A stretch of 50,992 bases of DNA from JBPCRW01 sp050996405. GTDB taxonomy: Bacteria > Acidobacteriota > Blastocatellia > Pyrinomonadales > Pyrinomonadaceae. A program made the translations under genes and the position numbers. The notes below the pieces were generated by a model, which did not search any database, was not told the DNA's origin, and saw only the letters and a program-made list of their open reading frames with translations. Shown here in pieces: positions 40,719-47,933 of this stretch (position 1 is the stretch's first letter; each line of letters begins with the position of its first letter). The DNA lies in NCBI GenBank assembly GCA_050996405.1, contig JBPCRW010000065.1:1-50992 (forward strand). The letters are read 5' to 3'.

Positions 40719-41453
40719 ATGGGTTTATTTCGGATGCAGGCAATTTACGTTTTGGCGGCAATCGGGCTTTTGCCGGTCGCGCCTTTTTTATATTTGCAGG
40801 GGCAATACGTCCGCCGCAAAGTCGGACTTTTACCCGACGCGCGGGGCGAGAAATTCGGACAATTCGGCGCGGATGAAAATTTTGTAAAATTGCTCGTCAT
40901 CGGCGAATCAACTGTTGCCGGACTCGGAGCGCGAACGCACGAAACCGCGCTCGCCGGACAGTTTGCAAAATTTTTAAGTCGTAAAATTAAAAAATCCGTG
41001 CGCTGGACGGTCGTCGGCAAAAACGGCGTGACGGCGCGGCGAACCATCGAAGAATTAGTTCCGCAAATTCCCGCCGAAAAATTCGATTACATCGTCGTCG
41101 GCTTGGGCGGCAACGACGTTTTAAAATTGAGCAGCCCGCGTCAATGGCGGCGCGCGATGACGCAGCTTATCAGCATTTTGCGCGAGCAAAATCCGCAGGC
41201 GAAAATTTTTATTACCAACGTCGCCGCCGTCAATCTTTCGCCCGCTCTGCCGCAGCCGATACGCGGAATTTTGTGGCAGTTGTCGAAAATGCATAACGCG
41301 AATATCCTGGAATTTGTTAAAAACTTTGAAGATGTTTTTTATTATCCGCAGCCCAAAGAAGTTCCCGCCGATTTTTTCAGCGACGGCATTCATCCGTCCG
41401 AAGCGGGCTACGCGATTTGGGCGGAGGAAATAATAAAAACCTTAATGAAATGA
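40719..41453 (+). CDS. SGNH/GDSL-family hydrolase
   Basis: 244 aa from ATG 40719. An N-terminal hydrophobic segment (about 4-24) anchors it or exports it. Block I is IGESTVAG (Ser nucleophile), block III GGND, and block V DGIHPSEAGY (Asp-His). Such enzymes deacetylate or de-esterify sugars and lipids. The stop overlaps the next start (ATGA). Confidence 0.88.
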   Translation: MGLFRMQAIYVLAAIGLLPVAPFLYLQGQYVRRKVGLLPDARGEKFGQFGADENFVKLLVIGESTVAGLGARTHETALAGQFAKFLSRKIKKSVRWTVVGKNGVTARRTIEELVPQIPAEKFDYIVVGLGGNDVLKLSSPRQWRRAMTQLISILREQNPQAKIFITNVAAVNLSPALPQPIRGILWQLSKMHNANILEFVKNFEDVFYYPQPKEVPADFFSDGIHPSEAGYAIWAEEIIKTLMK

Positions 41454-42928
41454 ACACGGACGACGCGAAAAACGAATTAATCTTTCACCTCGAAAAAGCG
41501 CGTGAATGGCTTTTGATTAACGGCGCGGAGAAAAGTTTCGCGCTGACGAACGACGAAATTGAACTCGCTTTCGAGCGCGGAAAAATTCTTTTGAGTTTTC
41601 CGAGCGACAGAGGTTTTCAGACGTGGCGAGTCACAAATTACAAATTTGAAAAACAAAAAATTCACCTTAATTTAAGCAGAAATTTCGGAGTTGAAAAAGC
41701 AAAAATCGAACTTGCGCCGCGCGTTTCGGCTGACGAATTTTCTGAAACAACCGAACTTGCGCGAATCGAAAAGACAAACAAAATTGCCCGCTTGATTATC
41801 GAAAATCAGCCGCGAGCAAAACTCGTCCGTGTTTCGCTGAAAAAGGAAAACGGACGCTTGGCGCAGATTATTTTTGAAAACCCGCAAGGCAGTCAAATCG
41901 CTGTCTTTGTTGATGTTTCCGGCACACTCGCGTCTGAAAGGATTTTAACGACGGCGATTTTAGAAGCGGAAAAACTGCGCGGGCGAAAGAAAAATCCGAT
42001 TGAGAAAATCTGGATTTTAGCCGAAAGGAAATCGGCGCGAAATCTGCAAAAACTTCTCGCGCTGCTCAAGCAAAACTGGCAGGCGAGCGTTCAAATTATC
42101 GAGTTTTCGGAAAAAGAAAATAAAAATCCGCAACCGCTTTCGCATTTGACAATTTCAGATTTGTGGCGCGCGAAGCCGTCAAAAATTTCGGCGGTCGAGA
42201 ATTCGATTTTGAGCGAAACGGCACGGAAAATCATTGCTTTCGCGCCGAAAGAAATTGATGCGATTTTCACCAATCGCGGCGAAACTTTAAGATTCCAAGG
42301 ATTACCTTTTGCCCGCATCAGAAAATTAGGCGACGCGGAAAAAGCGTGGTTCGGAGTTGAAGCAAAACGGCAAAGTTTAAATGAAAAAACTTTTGAGGAA
42401 TTTTTAGAGTTGATTGAAAATTTGAAAATTTATCGCCGTTTCGATACGCCGAATAAACGTCACGCTTTTTACGCGCTCGCGCCCGAAGCGTGGCTCGAAT
42501 CGATTCTCAGGCGCAATATCAAACGATTGGACGCGAATCTGATTTTGTCGCCGATTTACAACCAGTTTCGCGCCGGACGCGATAAAATCGATTTGCTCGC
42601 GCTGCGGAAAGACGGGCGTTTAATCGTTATCGAATTGAAAACGTCGGCAGACCGCGCGAGTGTTTTTCAAGCCCTCGATTACTGGCGCGAAATCGAAATC
42701 GAACGCCGCACGGGAAATCTGCAAAAAGCGGAAATTTTCGGCGACGCGGAAATTAAACGCGAACCGACGCTCGTTTATCTCGCCGCTCCTCTGCTCGCGT
42801 TTGACCGCGATTTTAAATTTCTGGCGCAAACCGTATCGCCGGAAATCGAAATTTATCGTTTCGATTTGAATCAAAACTGGCGGGAAAAATTGCGCGTCAT
42901 CCGGCAGGAAAAAACTTCTGCGGAATAA
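41450..42928 (+). CDS. PD-(D/E)XK nuclease-like protein, unknown function
   Basis: 492 aa from the ATG overlapping the hydrolase stop. The C-terminal third has EAWLESILRRN, KIDLLALRKDGRLIVIELKTSADRASVFQALDYW: an acidic residue, Asp, then ExK in strand order, typical of restriction-type endonuclease folds. The N-terminal two thirds are charged and unfamiliar. It could be a repair or defence nuclease, or an inactive fold; no methylase or helicase gene adjoins it. Confidence 0.78.
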   Translation: MNTDDAKNELIFHLEKAREWLLINGAEKSFALTNDEIELAFERGKILLSFPSDRGFQTWRVTNYKFEKQKIHLNLSRNFGVEKAKIELAPRVSADEFSETTELARIEKTNKIARLIIENQPRAKLVRVSLKKENGRLAQIIFENPQGSQIAVFVDVSGTLASERILTTAILEAEKLRGRKKNPIEKIWILAERKSARNLQKLLALLKQNWQASVQIIEFSEKENKNPQPLSHLTISDLWRAKPSKISAVENSILSETARKIIAFAPKEIDAIFTNRGETLRFQGLPFARIRKLGDAEKAWFGVEAKRQSLNEKTFEEFLELIENLKIYRRFDTPNKRHAFYALAPEAWLESILRRNIKRLDANLILSPIYNQFRAGRDKIDLLALRKDGRLIVIELKTSADRASVFQALDYWREIEIERRTGNLQKAEIFGDAEIKREPTLVYLAAPLLAFDRDFKFLAQTVSPEIEIYRFDLNQNWREKLRVIRQEKTSAE

Positions 42929-42931
42929 TTT

Positions 42932-43675
42932 TTACTTTGCGCTAATTGAAACCTCATTTACAAAACGATAGCCGATGCCGCGCACGGTTTGCAGCAGTTT
43001 CGGATTGTTCGGCTCGTCTTCCAGATATTTTCTGAGCCGGACAATAAAATTATCAATCGCCCGCGTGTCGGTGTCTTCGTTTAGCTGCCAGACTTCTTCG
43101 AGAATCGTTTTACGCGAAACGGCTTTTCCCGCGTTTTCAATCAAATAACGCAAAAGTTTGGCTTCCATCAAAGTCAGACGAATCGTTTCGTTTTCGCCGC
43201 GCAGTTCGAGATTTTCAAAATCAATCGTCCGGCGATTAACATAAAAAATTTCGTCCGGCGCGGGCGGCGCGTTTTTTTCCGACGGTTTCTCGCGGTGAAA
43301 CCATTCGCGGCGACGAAGAAGTCCGTTCAAACGCGCCAGAAAAATTTGCAGTTCAAACGGTTTCGGCAGATAATCGTCCGCGCCGGATTCAAATCCGCGC
43401 AAAACGTCTTCGGGGCGATTGCGCGCCGTGAGCATCAAAATCGGCGTGAAATCTTCCGCCGCGCGCAAGGTTTGCGCGACTTCAAAACCGTCGGTTTCGG
43501 GCAGCATTACGTCCAGCACAATCGCGTCAAACTTTTCATCGGGCGATGTCGTGAGAATGTCCAGAGCCTTCCTGCCGTCGGCGGCGAGTTCGACGGCAAA
43601 ACCTTCGACTTCCAGATTAAATCGCAAGCCTTCGGCAAGATGCTGTTCGTCTTCGACAATCAAAATTCTTTTCAT
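42932..43675 (-). CDS. OmpR/PhoB-family response regulator
   Basis: 247 aa. Receiver domain with VEDE, the phospho-acceptor Asp in AIVLDVMLPETDG (about 54), and the KPF lysine motif; then a winged-helix DNA-binding domain (about 150-240, LLRYLIENAGKAVSRKTILEEVW, VRLRKYLEDEP, VRGIGYRF). Paired with the kinase upstream. Confidence 0.95.
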   Translation of the reverse strand: MKRILIVEDEQHLAEGLRFNLEVEGFAVELAADGRKALDILTTSPDEKFDAIVLDVMLPETDGFEVAQTLRAAEDFTPILMLTARNRPEDVLRGFESGADDYLPKPFELQIFLARLNGLLRRREWFHREKPSEKNAPPAPDEIFYVNRRTIDFENLELRGENETIRLTLMEAKLLRYLIENAGKAVSRKTILEEVWQLNEDTDTRAIDNFIVRLRKYLEDEPNNPKLLQTVRGIGYRFVNEVSISAK

Positions 43676-43697
43676 TTTATTTTATGATTTTTTAAGT

Positions 43698-44591
43698 TTA
43701 AATTTTCGGCAGCTGCACGGTAAATTCGCTGCCCGCACCTTCGCCTTTGCTTTCCGCCCAAATTCTGCCGCCGTGCTTTTTAACGATTGAACGCACGATA
43801 AAAAGTCCTAAGCCCGTTCCTTTTTTCTTCTGCGTCGAGATATTCGGCACGCGGTAAAAACGATTAAAAATTTGCTTTACTTCCGACGGCGGCATCCCGA
43901 TGCCGGAATCTTTGATGCGAATAATAACGAATTTGTCGTTCAAACTTTTGACGTTGACCGAAACTTTTATGTCGTCTCCCGAATACTTGACGGCGTTGTC
44001 GAGCAGGTTTGTAAAAACCGTCTGCAATTCGTTGGCATCGCCCGAAACATCGATTTTATCGCCGGAAGAATTAATCGAAATTTCGTTGTCAAAAAGCCCG
44101 TAACGATTTTGGACTCGTTCGATCGCTTCGCCCAGAATTTTCTGTAAATTGAGGTCGGAAATATTCAGCAGTTTTTTCCGCTCGCGCGCGCGGCTGGCGG
44201 ATAAAACCATCTCGACGGTGTTGAGCAGTCGGTCGCTGTCGGCAAGCATTGTGTTGTAAAATTCTTCGCGCTTTTCCGGCGAAACGTCGCGCGTTTTTAA
44301 GGTTTCGAGATACAGCCGAATCGAGGCAATCGGCGTTTTAAGTTCGTGCGTGACGGCGTTTAAAAAAGCGTCGTGCTGCTCGTTGCGGCGAATCTCGCGC
44401 ACCAGAAAAACCGTGTTTAAAACTAATCCGGTGATAATCAGCGAAAAGAAAATAATGCCGAAAACGAGCAACGCGATTTGTTCGAGACTGAGCAGAATCC
44501 AGCCGACGTTGAGCGCGACGGCAAGCGCAATCAGACAAATGCCGAAGATAAGAAAGAAAATGGCGGCTTTGCGGCGGCTGGCAACACGCAT
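43698..44591 (-). CDS. Sensor histidine kinase without periplasmic sensor domain
   Basis: 297 aa. Two adjacent TM helices (about 10-30 and 38-64) with only a short loop between, then HisKA with His in THELKTPIASIR (about 85) and HATPase with N (DNAVKYSG), G1 DSGIGMP, F box, and GTGLGL. With no extracellular sensing domain it may sense membrane state or an interacting protein. Directly upstream of its regulator. Confidence 0.93.
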   Translation of the reverse strand: MRVASRRKAAIFFLIFGICLIALAVALNVGWILLSLEQIALLVFGIIFFSLIITGLVLNTVFLVREIRRNEQHDAFLNAVTHELKTPIASIRLYLETLKTRDVSPEKREEFYNTMLADSDRLLNTVEMVLSASRARERKKLLNISDLNLQKILGEAIERVQNRYGLFDNEISINSSGDKIDVSGDANELQTVFTNLLDNAVKYSGDDIKVSVNVKSLNDKFVIIRIKDSGIGMPPSEVKQIFNRFYRVPNISTQKKKGTGLGLFIVRSIVKKHGGRIWAESKGEGAGSEFTVQLPKI

Positions 44592-44600
44592 AATAATTCA

Positions 44601-44702
44601 AAGTGTAAAATGCAAAACTTCAAAAATGCAAAACTGAAAATACAAAATGCAAAATGGAAAACCGCCGCCGGGCAATTTTCCATTTTGCATCTTCAGTTTT
44701 AC
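44601..44702. repeat. TGCAAAA-type heptamer/octamer array, inverted pair
   Basis: Left block of ATGCAAAA-like words (44601-44657) and the inverse block (44680-44702) can pair. It fills the gap between the desaturase and histidine-kinase genes. Confidence 0.85.
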
Positions 44703-44709
44703 GTTAAAT

Positions 44710-45594
44710 TTAAGCTGTTTGGTGAATCAATTCCTGCGTTTCGCTGATTTGTTTGGCTTCGTGTTCCTTGAGGTCAAATTCCTTGACTTTCCACGCCAGC
44801 CCGAGTTTTTCCAGAATTTTAATTTGAATCCAATTGAGGTCGAATTCATACCACGCCAAACCGTGACGCGCCGAAGTCGGATGCGCGTGATGATTATTGT
44901 GCCAGCCTTCGCCGAAACTAACTGCCGCGACCAAGCCGTTATTAGTCGAATCATCCTTCGTTTCAAAGCGGCGCGAACCCCAAACGTGCGTAATGGAATT
45001 AACAAACCAAGTAAAATGCCAGCCGAGCGTGACGCTTAAAAAAGTTCCCCACAAAACCATCGAAAAACTGCCGATGGCAAGTAAAATAAGGCTGGAAATG
45101 ATAATCGGCAGATACCAGTATTTAGAGAGCGTAACCAGAAATTTATCTTTCAGCAAATCGGGAATAAATCGTTTTTCGACTTCTTCGCCGTTATCCTGCG
45201 ACGTGCCGACCGTCACCCAGCCGATGTGCGCCCAGAAAGTTCCGTGACGCGGGCTGTGCGGGTCTTTGTCGGTTTCGCAAAAGGCGTGATGAACGCGATG
45301 CGTCGTCACCCAAGCAATCGGGCTGCCCTGCAAAGCCATCGAACCGAAAATCGCAAACAGATGTTCAAGCCATTTCGGAGTATAAAAACTGCGATGTGTT
45401 AATTGACGATGAAAACCTAAACCAATGCCGACGCTGCCCGTCAGCCACCAGATAACCAAAAACGCCGCCAGATTCGACCAGCTAAACGTGAACAATGCTC
45501 CGATTGCCAAAATATGAAAAATGACGATTGGAACTATCGTCACCCAGTTGATTTGCCCGTTTTTTCGTTGTTCGATTGTTGCTACTTTTTCCAC
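44710..45594 (-). CDS. Acyl-CoA/acyl-lipid delta-9-type fatty-acid desaturase
   Basis: 294 aa, GTG start with AGAGG upstream. Four TM segments and three His boxes: HRQLTH, HRVHH and HNNHH, which bind the di-iron centre. It inserts a double bond into saturated acyl chains using O2, implying aerobic life. It is the first gene upstream of the two-component pair, and desaturases are often under such control (DesK-type); the kinase here has the fitting membrane-only layout (inference). Confidence 0.93.
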   Translation of the reverse strand: MEKVATIEQRKNGQINWVTIVPIVIFHILAIGALFTFSWSNLAAFLVIWWLTGSVGIGLGFHRQLTHRSFYTPKWLEHLFAIFGSMALQGSPIAWVTTHRVHHAFCETDKDPHSPRHGTFWAHIGWVTVGTSQDNGEEVEKRFIPDLLKDKFLVTLSKYWYLPIIISSLILLAIGSFSMVLWGTFLSVTLGWHFTWFVNSITHVWGSRRFETKDDSTNNGLVAAVSFGEGWHNNHHAHPTSARHGLAWYEFDLNWIQIKILEKLGLAWKVKEFDLKEHEAKQISETQELIHQTA

Positions 45595-45774
45595 TTTTAA
45601 ACCTCTTAAAATTGCCGAAAATATGAAACGTTTTTCTGCTAACGTTATGATGAAAAGCGTAACAGATTTATTGTCCTGTGATTGTAAGAGTTTTGTAATT
45701 TCGCAACCGGCGGTTGGAAAATAGATTTTTCAACTTCGGTAATCAGAGCCGTCAGAAAATTATTCCGCGCGATT

Positions 45775-46560
45775 TTATTCGTCGTTTTTTGAAAGAGGCG
45801 TTTCTTTATTATCCCAGCGGCGATTGATTAAGCTCGCCACAAAACCCGCGCCGAAACCATTATCAATATTTACGACTGTCACGTTTGAAGCGCAGGAATT
45901 GAGCATTCCTAAAAGGGCTGCGATGCCGCCGAACGACGCGCCGTAACCGATGCTGGTCGGGACGGCAATAACCGGAACTTTGACCAGACCGCCGACGACG
46001 CTGGGAAGCGCGCCTTCCATTCCGGCGGCGACAATCACCACGCGCGACGACTGCAAATTAGAGCGTTCCGACAAAATCCGGTGAATTCCCGCAACTCCGG
46101 CATCCCAAATTCTGTTGACGCGACTGCCCATCGTTTCCGCCGTCAAAGCAGCTTCTTCCGCGACTGGAATATCGCTCGTTCCGGCGGTCACGACTGCAAT
46201 TTCGCCAACGCCCAATTCGGTTTTATCGCGCCGGACGCGAATCAATTTTGCGGATTCGTGCCATTCGGCTTCGGTGCAGACGCTGCGAATCTCGCCGAAT
46301 ACATTTTCGTCTGTGCGAGTTATCAAGATATTCGGCGAACGCGCGGCGAGCTTTTCAAAAATGCCTGTTATCTGGTCGCGTGTTTTTCCCATTCCGAAAA
46401 TCACTTCGGGAAAGCCCTGCCGTTCGCCGCGAGCGTGGTCAACGCGCGCGTAGCCGATATTTTCGTAGGATAAATTCTTGATTGCTTCGGTCGCTTCGGC
46501 GTTTGAAATTTTGCCGCGCGCGTGAGAGAGCAAAATTTTTTCGATTGCCTGACTGTTCAT
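45775..46560 (-). CDS. larB: Nickel-pincer cofactor biosynthesis protein LarB
   Basis: 261 aa. The C-terminal AIR-carboxylase-like domain has VVTAGTSDIPVAEEA, GVAGIHRIL, VIVAAGMEGALPSVVGGLV and AVPTSIGYGASFGG, as in LarB. The N-terminal part reads YARVDHARGERQGFPEVIFG. LarB carboxylates and hydrolyses nicotinic acid adenine dinucleotide for the lactate-racemase-type cofactor. No larC or larE is in the window, so the pathway must be completed elsewhere. Confidence 0.93.
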   Translation of the reverse strand: MNSQAIEKILLSHARGKISNAEATEAIKNLSYENIGYARVDHARGERQGFPEVIFGMGKTRDQITGIFEKLAARSPNILITRTDENVFGEIRSVCTEAEWHESAKLIRVRRDKTELGVGEIAVVTAGTSDIPVAEEAALTAETMGSRVNRIWDAGVAGIHRILSERSNLQSSRVVIVAAGMEGALPSVVGGLVKVPVIAVPTSIGYGASFGGIAALLGMLNSCASNVTVVNIDNGFGAGFVASLINRRWDNKETPLSKNDE

Positions 46561-46609
46561 AAACGTAACTTTTATCTTGAAAACTTTTGAATGAGTTTTT
46601 AGTTAATTT

Positions 46610-46963
46610 TCACAGCGAACGAACATAATTTGCCAGCGAAACGATTTCCGCCTTTTTCATTTTTTTCTTGAACGAAGGCATTTCGCCGTCGCCGTTTGTA
46701 ATAACCTGAATGTTTCGCTTGACGCTCGTTTTTTTCGCCGTCAAATCCGCCGCTTCCAGAGTTTGCCCAAGCTCGGTTTCACTTTTTCCGTCCGCGCCGT
46801 GACATCGGGCGCAGTTGCGAATATAGAGCGTTTTCGGCGAAACGACAGAATCTACGGCGACCGAATTTTCAGCCGATAAAACCGTATTCGCGCCCGACGA
46901 AAACGCCCCTGCGCCAAACAGGGCAAACATCAAAACAAAAACAGTCTTCGAGATTTTTTTCAT
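46610..46963 (-). CDS. Periplasmic cytochrome c, class I (c6/cbb3-like)
   Basis: 117 aa. Signal peptide (about 1-20), heme site CARCHG (CxxCH), and a late axial Met in GEMPSFKKKM, followed by IVSLANYVRSL, as in small class I cytochromes. AGGTGAAG precedes the ATG. The partner oxidase is not in the window. Confidence 0.92.
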   Translation of the reverse strand: MKKISKTVFVLMFALFGAGAFSSGANTVLSAENSVAVDSVVSPKTLYIRNCARCHGADGKSETELGQTLEAADLTAKKTSVKRNIQVITNGDGEMPSFKKKMKKAEIVSLANYVRSL

Positions 46964-47049
46964 TCTTCACCTTTCAAAAAATTTTAGTCTTGAAACATTC
47001 TATCTTAAATTTCCGCCCGCCGATTAGTTGCTCAAATTCATACTTTCGT

Positions 47050-47172
47050 TTATCTGCAAAAATTTAATTTAGCCTGTCGAACTCGTTTCCGCCAGTCATC
47101 TTTTATCGCCGGTAAATTTTCGTTCCCGATAAATTTTGCAGCCGCCGCTTTGTCACATTTGCGGTTACTCAT
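47050..47172 (-). CDS. 40-aa basic protein coupled to the [2Fe-2S] gene (possible)
   Basis: Its ATG overlaps the stop of the [2Fe-2S] gene by 8 bp, and GGCGG lies upstream at short spacing. The product is basic, with two cysteines near its ends (MSNRKCDKAA... KLNFCR). It is short, so the evidence is position and frame only; it may be chance. Confidence 0.4.
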   Translation of the reverse strand: MSNRKCDKAAAAKFIGNENLPAIKDDWRKRVRQAKLNFCR

Positions 47173-47461
47173 TTTTACCGCCGAATATTTTGATTTCTTT
47201 GCTCACTCGCAGAATTTCCATACCGGCTCGCACCTTTGTCCGGCACGCCAGAACCGGCTTTTCCTGCCGCGCGCCCGCCAGCCAAACCTGGCAGTTAGCG
47301 CAATCGCCGTTCCAGCAAAAATCGCCCATCGAGATATTTTGCAAATCGAGATATTGAAAGCACCGCAGCAGCGAATTGTTTTCGGGAACTTTGCAATACC
47401 TGCCTAAAATTTCGATTTCGACCAGCTTATCAAACGGCTCGAAAATTTCTGAATCTATCAT
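47165..47461 (-). CDS. [2Fe-2S] ferredoxin-like domain protein
   Basis: 98 aa. CWNGDCANCQVW gives C-x4-C-x2-C, with a fourth Cys in PVLACRT about 25 residues on, the pattern of plant-type and NADH-dehydrogenase-like [2Fe-2S] domains. The opening VEIEILGRYCKVPENNSLL fits the beta-grasp start. Likely an electron carrier; partner unknown. Confidence 0.82.
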   Translation of the reverse strand: MIDSEIFEPFDKLVEIEILGRYCKVPENNSLLRCFQYLDLQNISMGDFCWNGDCANCQVWLAGARQEKPVLACRTKVRAGMEILRVSKEIKIFGGKNE

Positions 47462-47563
47462 CTGATTATTTACGAACTCTCAAACGGAATATGTTTCATT
47501 TCTCCAAACTTTTCCAAACGTTCATCTATTGATAACATATTTGTTGTTTGGAGGAGTTTAGAA

Positions 47564-47785
47564 ATGTCATTAGTTATTTATACCAAACCCGACTGCCCGT
47601 ATTGCCAGAAAGCGCGGGATTTTTACAACGAAAACAACATCGAATTTACCGAATACGACGCGCAAAACGATAAGCGGCGGCAAAAGGAAATGCTCGATTT
47701 TTCGGGCGGCGATTTGGTCGTGCCGTGCATTGTCGAAAACGGCGAATACGTTCAATCCGGCTGGGGCAACCCGCCGCGCGGCTGA
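47564..47785 (+). CDS. Glutaredoxin-like protein
   Basis: 73 aa. Active site CPYC (residues 11-14) after VIYTKPD, then IEFTEYDAQ; the usual cis-Pro region is VVPCIVENG. The ribosome site GGAGGA is strong. Compact glutaredoxin fold, used for thiol-disulfide exchange. Confidence 0.9.
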   Translation: MSLVIYTKPDCPYCQKARDFYNENNIEFTEYDAQNDKRRQKEMLDFSGGDLVVPCIVENGEYVQSGWGNPPRG

Positions 47786-47840
47786 ACAATCATACCCGAC
47801 TAACCGGCAGTTTGCCGATACAAGATTTTAGAACGCGAAA

Positions 47841-47930
47841 GGCGGATTGCGGATTTCCGAATTTCTACTATAAAATTTATTTGGAATGTGCCTGTTTCAA
47901 TCCGCAATCTGAAATCCGCATTCCGCAATC
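47841..47930. repeat. TCCGCAA heptamer array, inverted pair
   Basis: GGATTGCGGATTTCC (47841-47859) faces TCCGCAA/TCTGAAA/TCCGCAT copies (47900-47930). It ends just before the kinase start codon. Confidence 0.88.
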
Positions 47931-47933
47931 ATT

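Noticed and set aside
42932..45594. DesK/DesR system controlling the desaturase
   Set aside because: The regulator is OmpR-type, not DesR/NarL-type, and the kinase has only two membrane helices. The link rests on adjacency and is kept as an inference in the desaturase entry.
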